Shown: piece after piece, positions 17,940-26,262 of the stretch
Numbering within the stretch: position 1 is the stretch's first letter
Layout: the number at the start of each line of letters is the position of its first letter
From: XYA12-FULL-58-9 sp001798605
GTDB taxonomy: Bacteria > Myxococcota > XYA12-FULL-58-9
Length of the DNA stretch: 64,000 bases
Assembly: GCA_036736205.1 (NCBI GenBank)
Contig: DAINMX010000005.1
Location: forward strand, 8,018 to 72,017
Reading direction: 5' to 3'
The notes under the pieces: generated by a model
Seen by the model: the letters and a program-made list of their open reading frames with translations, nothing else
Told to the model about the DNA's origin: nothing
Databases searched by the model: none
Translations under genes and position numbers: made by a program

Positions 17940-20288
17940 CTACGGACGCGGTGGCAGCTTATCCCCCACGGGCAACAGCGGCAACTCACCAGTGTAGAGC
18001 CAACGGTAGGTGCCCAAGGTCGTCAAAACACGCATCACATAACCGCGGGTCTCTTTGATGGTGATCGACTCGGCGAAGACATCGAAGGGCTGGTTCTGGT
18101 AGCGCTTCCACCAGGTAAGCGCCACCGAGTCTCCTGCGTTGTATGCGGCAAGAGCAAGACCGAGATTGCCACCAAGCTTTTTGACCTGCGAACCAAGTAA
18201 CGCTGCACCGAGTCGTGCATTGACTTCGGGCTCGAGCAGGTCCTCTGCGGTATTGACGACCACTGGCGGCTGGAGAATCTTGCCGGCGCGCTGGCCGCTC
18301 TCGAAAAGCAGTTGCGTCAAGCCATAGGCACCCGCCCAACTGACAACTTGAGGATCGAGGGCACTCTCCTCACGCGCCAACGCCTGGAGAAACAGATTGG
18401 GCAGATGGGACTCCTTCTCACTCGCTTCGATGAATTCACGAAATGCCAACGGATAGGCAGCCAACCACACCGCACCGTTCTCTCCATTCGGATACTCGGC
18501 CAAAGTGTCGGCAAAATCGGTGCGCAGACGCCAATGAGCATCGCGATGTGCACCAGCGCGATCGAGCAACAACGAGAGGAGCAACAAGGATTGGGCACGC
18601 GGACATGTCGATTGGGACTCGACGGCAGAAGGCGATACATTCGCAGCAACCTTGATGGCACGCAGCTCTGCGGCAGCATCTGATTGGAGGCCACGCACCA
18701 ACAATAGCAGGGCACGGTCAAAAGACGGGTCATCCGCGAGAAAACCGGGACACAACGCAGGCTCTTTGCCGGCTGCAGGTGGCACGAGTTTTTCGATCAC
18801 CCTTTCCGCGCGCTTTGGTGCCAACGCCTGGAGGCGACCCAAAGCCAACTGCGCGTAATACCCCAAGGGTTCGCTGTCGATAGCGCGAACAAATTCACCG
18901 GCTGCCTCATCCTGCTCTCCCGCTGCGGTGCTTAGCCTGCCGAGCCAGTAGTGTGCCCGTGCCCGCTCAAAACGGTTGGTGACACAACCATCATCGTCGA
19001 GGACCCGCCGCAGGGCATCCTTGGCCCCGTTGTTCTCCTTGCGTTGGTATGCCATCCATGCCATTCGCCAGCGCGCCTCGCCGCAGTGGTCACCTTTCTC
19101 TGGCAACTCTTCGATGCGCCCATAGTAGGTTGCGGCTTCCTTCCAGCGCTGGCGGCGTTGGTAGAGATCGCCGGCCCAGAAGAGCACGTCGTCTACCATG
19201 GTGTGCCCGGCGAAGCGCTCGGCGAATTTGTCGATGATCGGCATAGCCTCGAGGCCATTCTTGATTGAAACTACCTTGGCATGCAGATACATGGCACGGC
19301 GCACCAGGTCCTCGCTTTCGCAAGTCGCAACCACCTCACCGAGAAATTGATCGGCGTTGCCGTAATGGCGAAGCTTGCGCGACGCGAGACCCGCAGCGAA
19401 CCGTTTGCGACACAAAAGCTCTGGCGTGAGATCTTTGTCTGGGATGACTGCCACCGCCGTGAGCACCCGCTCGCTGCGATGTTCGTCCAGAAGTTTCTCG
19501 GCCCGGTACAACAACTGTTCCGGGGTGGCCGATGCACCAGCCGGTGGCTCCTCCGGGGTCAACCGGGACACCGGCTCTTCGATGTAGCGGCGCATGGTCA
19601 GCCGGTTGGCCACGTCGTCTTTGCCGAGAAGCGTCGCTGCCTTGGCCTGCGCCTCAAGCCACAATGAACGTGCGTCCATATCATCCTGAGGCAGCACCTG
19701 TTCTATGCGGGTACCTATTTCCAAGAGCTTCGCCGGGTCGCTCGCGCCGAGGGCGAAGGTTAGCGGCAACGCTGCTGCCCACGCGACACTGGGATGCTTG
19801 TTGTCCAACAAAGGTAACAAAGCCCGAACCGCCGTGCTCGAATCTCCTCGCGCCTGTGCAAGCAAACCGCGTTCCAGCGTGACGTACTCAGCAAGAGCCG
19901 GATCACCATCGGCACCAGCGAGCGCTTCCTCCGCCTCCGCCATGTTCTCCGTCATGCGCAGGGCCCGCGCTCGGAGCAACGCCGCCTGTGGCGACGGGTC
20001 GTTCCCGAGCACCAACAGTGCTTCGGCACCCTTGCCGTTCCCGAGCAGGACATCCGCTTGGCTCACGCGGTGACGTGTTTGTTGCGGCTGCCAGGGAAGG
20101 TCGGCGATCACGATTGGCGTTGTTCGCCTCTGTTCCGCAACGTCCTCTGCTGATGGCGATTCGACAGGTTGCGCCACCTCTGCAGACACCATGGCCCCGT
20201 ACCTCGGCCCCTCGACCTCCTGCACCATGCTAGGCGTGCACGCGACCGCGTTCGTGACGAAGACCACCCATAGGCGCGCCAACTTCAT
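17940..20288 (-). CDS. Soluble lytic murein transglycosylase-like lipoprotein (Slt type)
   Basis: This 782-residue lipoprotein should cleave peptidoglycan between MurNAc and GlcNAc, forming anhydro-MurNAc. The start at ATG 20288 gives a signal ending in AVAC and has a GGAG site; the frame from 20483 does not. Most of the chain (about 100-600) is a long helical TPR-like superhelix, as in Slt70. The C-terminal ~140 residues form the catalytic SLT domain, with the acid Glu near residue 641 in REESALDP, then GAYGLTQLL and ALAAYNAGD. The first codon overlaps the ferredoxin stop by 4 bases (ATGA), so the two are co-translated. Confidence 0.88.
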   Translation of the reverse strand: MKLARLWVVFVTNAVACTPSMVQEVEGPRYGAMVSAEVAQPVESPSAEDVAEQRRTTPIVIADLPWQPQQTRHRVSQADVLLGNGKGAEALLVLGNDPSPQAALLRARALRMTENMAEAEEALAGADGDPALAEYVTLERGLLAQARGDSSTAVRALLPLLDNKHPSVAWAAALPLTFALGASDPAKLLEIGTRIEQVLPQDDMDARSLWLEAQAKAATLLGKDDVANRLTMRRYIEEPVSRLTPEEPPAGASATPEQLLYRAEKLLDEHRSERVLTAVAVIPDKDLTPELLCRKRFAAGLASRKLRHYGNADQFLGEVVATCESEDLVRRAMYLHAKVVSIKNGLEAMPIIDKFAERFAGHTMVDDVLFWAGDLYQRRQRWKEAATYYGRIEELPEKGDHCGEARWRMAWMAYQRKENNGAKDALRRVLDDDGCVTNRFERARAHYWLGRLSTAAGEQDEAAGEFVRAIDSEPLGYYAQLALGRLQALAPKRAERVIEKLVPPAAGKEPALCPGFLADDPSFDRALLLLVRGLQSDAAAELRAIKVAANVSPSAVESQSTCPRAQSLLLLSLLLDRAGAHRDAHWRLRTDFADTLAEYPNGENGAVWLAAYPLAFREFIEASEKESHLPNLFLQALAREESALDPQVVSWAGAYGLTQLLFESGQRAGKILQPPVVVNTAEDLLEPEVNARLGAALLGSQVKKLGGNLGLALAAYNAGDSVALTWWKRYQNQPFDVFAESITIKETRGYVMRVLTTLGTYRWLYTGELPLLPVGDKLPPRP

Positions 20289-20617
20289 TGATTTCTCCGC
20301 TGTGGAAGATTCCCCTGTCGGCGGGGACGTGGCACGGGCACAACCACCTCGATTGAGCACTGCAATAATATCTGACAGGCAAGCCGCATTCCCTGAGAAA
20401 TGAGAACATTTCCCAGTGCCCGTTTCTCCGTGGCGTTGGGGGCAGGTAGCGCTTCTTTGCCTTGGGTAATGGTCACTCTGCACAAATGGCAGGCACCCTT
20501 GCCGCCACAGGCGGTCTCGATGGGGATGTTGTTCTGCATGATGGCGCCAAGGAGCTTGGTACCAACATCGGCCTCGAGCCTTTGACCATTGACCGCAATG
20601 GAAACTCGTTCACTCAT
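20285..20617 (-). CDS. [2Fe-2S] ferredoxin (plant-type fold)
   Basis: This 110-residue electron carrier has the cluster motif CGGKGACHLC and the distal Cys in RLACQ, which is CxxxxCxxC...C of the adrenodoxin/plant ferredoxin superfamily. ATG 20617 is chosen because SERVSIAVNGQ starts the beta-grasp fold; an in-frame ATG at 20656 would add an unneeded Cys-rich leader. The C-terminal Arg/Pro-rich tail (PRPRRQGNLPQRRNQ) is unusual. The stop overlaps the transglycosylase start. The redox partner is unknown. Confidence 0.82.
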   Translation of the reverse strand: MSERVSIAVNGQRLEADVGTKLLGAIMQNNIPIETACGGKGACHLCRVTITQGKEALPAPNATEKRALGNVLISQGMRLACQILLQCSIEVVVPVPRPRRQGNLPQRRNQ

Positions 20618-20742
20618 GCACAAAGGCATAGCGCAACACGACACGAGTCCCAACACATCCGACGGCCCGCGGACAGTGGCGTCAACCCCTAGTTGTGTCG
20701 GTTTGACTGCAGAGATGTGGAGACCGGTATAGCTCGTCTATC

Positions 20743-21036
20743 TCAATCGCAAGTTGCTTTGGCTGCGCAGGCGGCAAGGGCGGTGTTGTCCACACCGCTG
20801 AAGTCGCCATTGGTGCAACTACCGAGTGCGTCCTCGAGACAGTTGAAATAGTCCGCAACGTCGCAGTCGGATTCGTCGAAGGCATCGCACCAACCGTCAT
20901 TGTAGGTCGAAGCGTAGGTGCCACCGCAATCTTGCACCTTGTCGACATAGCTCTTGCACGCTTCGGCGTTGTCGTTGCCACATCCGGCTGCGAATACGAA
21001 TCCACCAACTGCCAGAACGCTGAGAATCTTCTTCAT
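20743..21036 (-). CDS. Small Cys-containing lipoprotein
   Basis: This 97-residue protein has a signal peptide MKKILSVLAVGGFVFAAGC and so is a likely lipoprotein. It has eight further Cys after the lipid-anchor Cys (in CKSYV, QDCG, GWCDA, SDCDV, FNCLE, GSCTN, AACAAK and TCD), which points to disulfides in the mature part. ATG 21036 is preceded by AAAAGGTAG. Small lipoproteins of the 'AC..Y...V..C' type are frequent in myxobacterial genomes; their function is unknown. A terminator separates it from hydA. Confidence 0.75.
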   Translation of the reverse strand: MKKILSVLAVGGFVFAAGCGNDNAEACKSYVDKVQDCGGTYASTYNDGWCDAFDESDCDVADYFNCLEDALGSCTNGDFSGVDNTALAACAAKATCD

Positions 21037-21069
21037 GTTGTCTACCTTTTTTAGATTGTTTGTGTGCTG

Positions 21070-21111
21070 AAAAAGCCCAAGCGAGGTGGAAGAGAACCAC
21101 ACGTCTTGGGC
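21070..21111 (-). terminator. Rho-independent terminator downstream of hydA
   Basis: On the minus strand GCCCAAG (21111-21105) pairs with CTTGGGC (21081-21075). An inner GTGG/CCAC pairing (21086-21089 with 21097-21100) closes the stem. A run of five T follows (21074-21070). It lies 57 bases past the hydA stop and fits termination of the hydrogenase operon. Confidence 0.75.
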
Positions 21112-21167
21112 GTTGAATGTCTAAATCTCGGGTGTCTGAGAGTCAAGGTGAAACATCATCGGCGCGC

Positions 21168-22445
21168 TCAGTGGACCGAACAAGAAATGCAGGGGTCATA
21201 GGCTCGCACCAACATTGAGCAGAGGAGCTCCATCTTTGCATCGTCGACGCCGTCCTGGGCGTAATCTGCAACGAGCTTTTGAATATCAAGGTGGATATTG
21301 GCGTGATTCTGGGTTGTTGGAATGACACAGTTCGCGCGGATGACTCGGCCATCGTCGCCGTATTCGTAGTCATGATAGAGAATGCCGCGGGGTACTTCCA
21401 CAGCGCCAACGCCGCGGCTAGCCTTCGCCTCGACCTCTGACATGATGATGCTGTCGTCTGAGTCAATCATCTCACGAATCATGTCGATGGATTCGTGCAC
21501 CACATGAACACACTCAAGGAGCTGTGCGACATTGCACATGTAGGGGTTGTAGCTCGGAACCAACAGCCCAAGCTCCGCTGCCATCAGGCGAGCGGTGGGT
21601 ACCAGAAACTTTCGATTGTTGTTGACCCGAGCGAGGGCTCCTACGGCGAACGCGTCACGCGAGAGCTTGCAGAGCTTCGAAGTGAAGCCGTCACTCACAT
21701 ACTCGTTGGTCATGGCCAGATACTCACTCTCGTTTTTGACCACGCCGTCGCTCGAGATGAGCTGACCGCCAATCCATGGGTAGCTGCCATCGCCCTTGAG
21801 GGACACAAATTCCGTTTCCCGCTCGAAGGCTGGGATCTCGAAGGTCTTAAACAACTCAAAGGTCCTTTGCAGATCGTCAGACGTGGCGATGAGCTCCTCG
21901 CCAAAGCCGGCGAGAGCCTTCTTGTCCGGCATGACCGCCATACCGCCGACCTGGATAGACACGGGGTGGGTGGTGCGACCCGCGACGGCATCACAGATGC
22001 GGTTCGCGAGGTTCTTGAGCCGCGCCGCGATCGCGAAGGTCTCGGGATCTTTTTCGACCAGAGGAATGGCGCTCGGCAGCCCGAGAAAATCAGGAGCAGA
22101 CAGGAAGAAGAGATGCAGGACGTGACTTTGCAAAGTCTCGGCGTGCTTGGCGAGCAACCGCAGCTTCTGCGCCAACGGCGGCACGAGAACCCCAAAGGCG
22201 TTCTCGGTGGCGCGGACACTGGCGAGGCAATGGCCGATAGAGCAGATACCGCAAATCCTGGCGGTAAGAATCCCCGCGGAGGTATAGTGCTTGCCCTTGA
22301 GCATCACTTCGAAAAAGCGTGGAGTCTCGACCACCTCCCAACGCGCTTCCTCGATCTTGCCACCTTTGATGCTGATCTTGATGTTGCCGTGCCCCTCAAC
22401 TCGAGCGAGATGATGGACATTGACGTTAAGATCTAGGGTCTTCAT
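21168..22445 (-). CDS. hydA: [NiFe] hydrogenase large (alpha) subunit, group 3b-like
   Basis: This 425-residue subunit should carry the NiFe(CN)2CO site that splits or forms H2. The N-terminal L1 motif RICGIC at 63-68 supplies Cys65/Cys68, and the C-terminal L2 motif DPCISC (417-422) supplies Cys419/Cys422. With hydB, hydG and hydD it forms the beta-gamma-delta-alpha set of the soluble sulfhydrogenase / NADP-linked type. The chain ends exactly at His425 of DPCxxCxxH (TGA follows), so there is no C-terminal peptide for a maturation protease. Its start overlaps the hydD stop by 4 bases. No hyp maturation genes lie in this window. Confidence 0.92.
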   Translation of the reverse strand: MKTLDLNVNVHHLARVEGHGNIKISIKGGKIEEARWEVVETPRFFEVMLKGKHYTSAGILTARICGICSIGHCLASVRATENAFGVLVPPLAQKLRLLAKHAETLQSHVLHLFFLSAPDFLGLPSAIPLVEKDPETFAIAARLKNLANRICDAVAGRTTHPVSIQVGGMAVMPDKKALAGFGEELIATSDDLQRTFELFKTFEIPAFERETEFVSLKGDGSYPWIGGQLISSDGVVKNESEYLAMTNEYVSDGFTSKLCKLSRDAFAVGALARVNNNRKFLVPTARLMAAELGLLVPSYNPYMCNVAQLLECVHVVHESIDMIREMIDSDDSIIMSEVEAKASRGVGAVEVPRGILYHDYEYGDDGRVIRANCVIPTTQNHANIHLDIQKLVADYAQDGVDDAKMELLCSMLVRAYDPCISCSVH

Positions 22446-23194
22446 CGCAATCCCTCGAATCCGCCAAAGAAACCGAGCCGCTCGTCGATCTCCTTCTGAC
22501 TGAAGCCTCGCTCCCTGGCGATGGCGATGAACTGTTCAAGGTTGCAGTCTTCTGCCGGACCGCGACATCCCCAACAGCCCAAACCACCGGCCGGGCAGGG
22601 TGCGTTACAACCCGAGCGGGCAATAGAACCGAGACAGAGCTTGCCGTGCTCGAACAGGCAGGTGATGAAACGATGTTTGCAGTCAAAACAGACGGGCGAC
22701 ACAGGGAAGGTGAACGCGACTCCCAACACCAAGTGTTGGACGATGCGCTCAACCTCCTCTTTGCTCACCGGACAACCGGGGATCTCGAGGTCAACGTCGA
22801 CGACTTCCTTGATGGAACGCGTGAGTCCCGTCGCTTGCGGCTTGTCGCCATACACCTCGCGATTGGCGTCATCGAGGTTATAGGCATTCTTCATGCGGTT
22901 GACGCCACCAAATGATGCGCAGCTACCCATGGCCACCAGAATCTTGGCCCGGGAACGGATTTCTTTGATCCGCTCAACTTCGTCATCCCGGGATATGCAC
23001 CCATCAATAATGGCTACGTCGTAGTCGTCACGTCGGGTGGAGGTCACCTCGCGAAAATTGACGATCTCGATACTTCCGAGAAACGCCGCGAGGCTCTCCT
23101 CCTTGTTGGCGAGCTGCAACTCACAGCCCTCACAACCCGTGAAATCAAAGACTGCCACTTTGGGGCGTGCGGGCTCGATGCCGAGGTATTTCAT
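22442..23194 (-). CDS. hydD: [NiFe] hydrogenase small (delta) subunit
   Basis: This 250-residue iron-sulfur subunit relays electrons from the NiFe site to the flavin subunit. The proximal-cluster ligands are visible: CEGC at 21-24, MGSCASFGG and EIPGCP. Further Cys in CFDCKHRF..C, GCNAPCPAGGLGCWGCRG fit additional 4Fe-4S clusters. It lacks a Tat signal, as expected for a cytoplasmic group 3 enzyme. It sits 10 bases after hydG and overlaps hydA by 4 bases. Confidence 0.9.
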   Translation of the reverse strand: MKYLGIEPARPKVAVFDFTGCEGCELQLANKEESLAAFLGSIEIVNFREVTSTRRDDYDVAIIDGCISRDDEVERIKEIRSRAKILVAMGSCASFGGVNRMKNAYNLDDANREVYGDKPQATGLTRSIKEVVDVDLEIPGCPVSKEEVERIVQHLVLGVAFTFPVSPVCFDCKHRFITCLFEHGKLCLGSIARSGCNAPCPAGGLGCWGCRGPAEDCNLEQFIAIARERGFSQKEIDERLGFFGGFEGLR

Positions 23195-23204
23195 CTATGT
23201 GTCC

Positions 23205-24113
23205 TCAGATCGCTTCTTTGAGGTTCAGCACCGACCAGTAATCAAATACTGGGCCGTCGATGCAGGTGAAGGTCGAGCCGATGTTGCAACGACAACACTT
23301 GCCCATACCACAATGCATGCGCCGCTCCAGAGACACGAACATGTGTTGCATGGGGATCCCCATGTCGCGAAGCCGATTGCAGACAAACTTGAACATCACC
23401 GGCGGACCACAGACGATTGCGTAAGTGTCGTTGGCATCGAAGGTGATGCCGTCGAGAAGCTGGGTGATTAAGCCGACGTGGCCATCCCATTTCTCGTCGG
23501 GTTTTTCGACGATGATGTCGAGCTTGACCCCATAGATGCGGCGCCACTCCTCGTATTCGTAATCGAAGAGGAGGTCCTTGGGACGCTTCGCACCGTAGAT
23601 GATATGAGCGTCGGCGAATTCACCGAGATTCTCGGTGACGTAGTAGATGGGTGCCCGCAGGGGCGCTAGGCCGAGACCACCGGCGATGAGGAGAACATTC
23701 TTCCCACGCATTTTTCCCAAGGGGAAATGGGTACCAAAGGGACCTCGCAGTCCGACAGGCGTCTTGGGTTTGCAGGCGTGCAACAGTCCGGTGACCAAGC
23801 CCGCCTTGCGGATACACAGCTCGATATGTCCTTTTTGCGAGGAAGAGCTCGATATGGAGATGGGCACCTCTCCGTAGCCAGGCAGCTCCACCATGACAAA
23901 CTGACCGGGCAAGAATGAGAAGCGCTCCCGTTCTTGCGCATCGAGTATACGAATGTGGAACAACTTCTCCTGTTCAGTGAGTTCAACGACGTTGGTGATC
24001 TCTGCGCGATGCACTTTGTCCACGTGCTTGAGCTGTTTGCGACGATTGAAGTCGAGCGCTTTCTGTATCTCGAGCTCGTCGCGGACATCGTAGGGATGAA
24101 GGATCACACTCAT
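23205..24113 (-). CDS. hydG: Hydrogenase gamma subunit: FAD/NAD(P)-binding reductase
   Basis: This 302-residue flavoprotein should exchange electrons between NAD(P)H and the hydrogenase clusters. The FAD-binding beta-barrel is around RFSFLPGQFVMVELPGYGEVPISISS, seen in pieces such as PGQFVMVEL and GEVPISIS. An NAD(P)-binding half follows (LLIAGGLGLAPLR). The C-terminus has a CGMGKCCRC..G 2Fe-2S-type cluster site. ATG 24113 overlaps the hydB stop (ATGA) and has a GGAGG site; the frame from 24173 would overlap hydB more deeply. The order fits hydB-hydG-hydD-hydA of Pyrococcus-type enzymes. Confidence 0.9.
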   Translation of the reverse strand: MSVILHPYDVRDELEIQKALDFNRRKQLKHVDKVHRAEITNVVELTEQEKLFHIRILDAQERERFSFLPGQFVMVELPGYGEVPISISSSSSQKGHIELCIRKAGLVTGLLHACKPKTPVGLRGPFGTHFPLGKMRGKNVLLIAGGLGLAPLRAPIYYVTENLGEFADAHIIYGAKRPKDLLFDYEYEEWRRIYGVKLDIIVEKPDEKWDGHVGLITQLLDGITFDANDTYAIVCGPPVMFKFVCNRLRDMGIPMQHMFVSLERRMHCGMGKCCRCNIGSTFTCIDGPVFDYWSVLNLKEAI

Positions 24114-25153
24114 CGTGCCGCCTCCTTCTCGAGATCGGTAATCACCTCCGGCGGATTGATCCCCGCAAGGCACACATCACCACAGCGATTGCAGCCAACA
24201 CACTTGGGCTCATCGTAGGTTTCAACGAAGCCGCGGTGTTGATGGTAGTAACGGTACTTGAGCCTGCTCTCCCGCGACGGTCGGAAGTTATGACCACCGG
24301 CCACCATGGCAAAATCGTATAGGTTGCAGGAATAGAGTCGCTTGACTTTGGCCGACTCGGAGAAATCCATGGCAACCTTCTCTTCAACGCCATAGCAGTA
24401 GCAGGTGGGACACACCGCCGAGCAGCTACCACAACTCAGGCACTTATCGCCCCATTTCTTCCATACCGGCGATTGGAACTCGAGATCGAGGATCTGTGGT
24501 AAATTGCGGATGGAGACCTCGACCTTGAAGCCCTTGGCGATACGATTGCGCGTCTGTACGTAGGCTTCGTTGTCGGCCTCGGTGGGGTCACGGATCTCCA
24601 CATTCGCAGCCACGCGATAGCCACGGTCAGAGTCAATGGCGACAAAGTAACGGTCACCGAGATCGGTGAGGAAGAGGTCGAATCCGTGACTCACAATGTC
24701 CGAACCGACCGACGCGCAAAACCCATTCTCGCAGGGATCATGATCAAGACCGATGATGAAGGTGTTCTTGCGTCTCGCGAGGTAGTAGGGACTCGGGAAA
24801 TCGCCCTTGAGTAGAACCTTGTCGAGCTTGACCAGCGCATTGATGTCACAGGCGCGCATACCAACGATGGCGCGCGGCTGAATGCGATATTTGATCTCCT
24901 GCTCCCAGTCACCGCCTTGGAACCGATAGGTCGACAGGTTTTCTTTGAACGGTAGAAAGTAGGTCTTGGGAGAGTACTCGCTTTTCTCGTAGTCGAGGTC
25001 CATGTCAGCAAATGCTGTGATTGGTAAGAACTGGTGCACACCCTTGCCATCCGGATGGCGAGTTTTCATCCGCGGGCCGATCACCTCATTGGATTCGAGC
25101 AATAGGCCCACCAGTTCCTCGAAGCTGGATTTGGCCATCACCTTAAACAGCAT
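24110..25153 (-). CDS. hydB: Hydrogenase beta subunit: 4Fe-4S protein (sulfur-reductase type)
   Basis: This 347-residue protein is the first gene of the hydrogenase operon. Residues ~1-220 form the family-specific domain (IQPRAIVGMRACDINALV). Two 4Fe-4S motifs follow: CLSCGSCSAVCPTCYC and CVGCNRCGDVCLAG. In group 3b enzymes this subunit gives polysulfide-reductase-like capacity and passes electrons to the flavin subunit. The ATG follows GGAGGG by six bases. Upstream, 268 bases separate it from the divergent UPF0462 gene and must hold the operon promoter. Confidence 0.9.
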   Translation of the reverse strand: MLFKVMAKSSFEELVGLLLESNEVIGPRMKTRHPDGKGVHQFLPITAFADMDLDYEKSEYSPKTYFLPFKENLSTYRFQGGDWEQEIKYRIQPRAIVGMRACDINALVKLDKVLLKGDFPSPYYLARRKNTFIIGLDHDPCENGFCASVGSDIVSHGFDLFLTDLGDRYFVAIDSDRGYRVAANVEIRDPTEADNEAYVQTRNRIAKGFKVEVSIRNLPQILDLEFQSPVWKKWGDKCLSCGSCSAVCPTCYCYGVEEKVAMDFSESAKVKRLYSCNLYDFAMVAGGHNFRPSRESRLKYRYYHQHRGFVETYDEPKCVGCNRCGDVCLAGINPPEVITDLEKEAAR

Positions 25154-25421
25154 GTCGTGCCCTCCACGGATGATGCCCTTGTCTATTGATCGTCTCGTCC
25201 CTCTATCGACGATGCCACGACTTGTTCAACATTCTGGGCCGTTTCGAAATAGTAATCATTGTTAAATAGGGGTCATGGAATTTGCCACAGATTCACTTGC
25301 AATCAAACTCCCAATCTGAGTTGCTGAGTTGACAGCAGCTTGGGCAACAGCCCACGGGATCTCACATCGACCTTCGGCGAAGCTGATTCCATCCGAAGAC
25401 AGAAGCGCATAGGGTGATGCC

Positions 25422-25934
25422 ATGAAACTCGAGGTGACACAAACTTGGGACGGAGTCCCTCTCGAAGAAGATGCCCATGCGTGTGTGAAATTCCGCTTAA
25501 CCGAAGATGCCCTGACCATCGAGGTCGAAGCACCGTTCTTTGGCGATCCCGCGCCCAAACATCCTGCCGGGCGCGTTGACCAACTGTGGGAGCATGAGGT
25601 GGTGGAGCTCTTTCTTCTCGGGGATGGCGAACGTTATCTCGAGGTGGAGATGGGCCCCCTGGGACACTACCTGGTGTTGCAGCTTTGTGGTACACGACGT
25701 GTTGAGCGCCAAGCCCTGCTCATGGAATACCATGCAACCATCGAGGGGGACCGCTGGCGTGGAACCGCTCGCCTACCCAAGAGCTTTCTCCCTGACAACC
25801 CAACCCGTGGTAACGCCTACGCCGTCCACGGTCGCGACAGCGAACGCCAGTACCTTGCCGCCTTCCCGGTGCCTGGAGACCTGCCCGACTTTCATCGTCT
25901 CGAGTGTTTTGGACCTGTCACACTGAGCTCATAA
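25422..25934 (+). CDS. UPF0462 (C4orf33-like) protein
   Basis: This 170-residue protein closely follows, from memory, the animal UPF0462/C4orf33 pattern: TWDG near the start, EAPFFGDP, LWEHEVVELF, YLEVEMGPLGHYLVL, NAYAVHG and FHRLECF. The family has a CBM9-like beta-sandwich look but no known function. A weak GGGTGATG stretch precedes the ATG. It is convergent with, and overlaps by 6 bases, the DUF493 gene. Confidence 0.7.
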   Translation: MKLEVTQTWDGVPLEEDAHACVKFRLTEDALTIEVEAPFFGDPAPKHPAGRVDQLWEHEVVELFLLGDGERYLEVEMGPLGHYLVLQLCGTRRVERQALLMEYHATIEGDRWRGTARLPKSFLPDNPTRGNAYAVHGRDSERQYLAAFPVPGDLPDFHRLECFGPVTLSS

Positions 25935-26183
25935 CCCGATCAATCCTTCAATCATCCTGCTGCGCTCAAAGGTCGCCAAGACCGACTCGGCAGACTCCAT
26001 CCGCACCCTAACCGCGACTCTTACATACTTTCCTGCCGAAGACGGCCGATACTCAGACTCGGCACCGCCGGCGAACAGCGCCTCCACCTCCCCGACCTTC
26101 GCCTGAGGCACGATGAAACGAAACGTGAATTCGCAGGGGAAGTCGTGTCCCTCTTCGAGGAGGTGCCTGAACTGCTCCGTCAT
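25929..26183 (-). CDS. DUF493 (YbeD-like) protein
   Basis: This 84-residue ACT-like/ferredoxin-fold protein opens with the family signature FPCEFTFRFIVP after a short N-terminal helix, and ends with a basic-acidic ESVLATFERSRMI helix. In E. coli the homologue YbeD lies near lipoate genes and has no settled role. The ATG follows GAAC..GGAG-like context only weakly. It is 79 bases downstream of the TonB-domain gene and could be co-transcribed. Confidence 0.72.
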   Translation of the reverse strand: MTEQFRHLLEEGHDFPCEFTFRFIVPQAKVGEVEALFAGGAESEYRPSSAGKYVRVAVRVRMESAESVLATFERSRMIEGLIGL

Positions 26184-26262
26184 GATTCAACTGCTATTGC
26201 CGCAAAGTCACACCCCATGGCAAGACAGGTCGACAGAAGATGACAGGGGCTGTCTGACGCCG

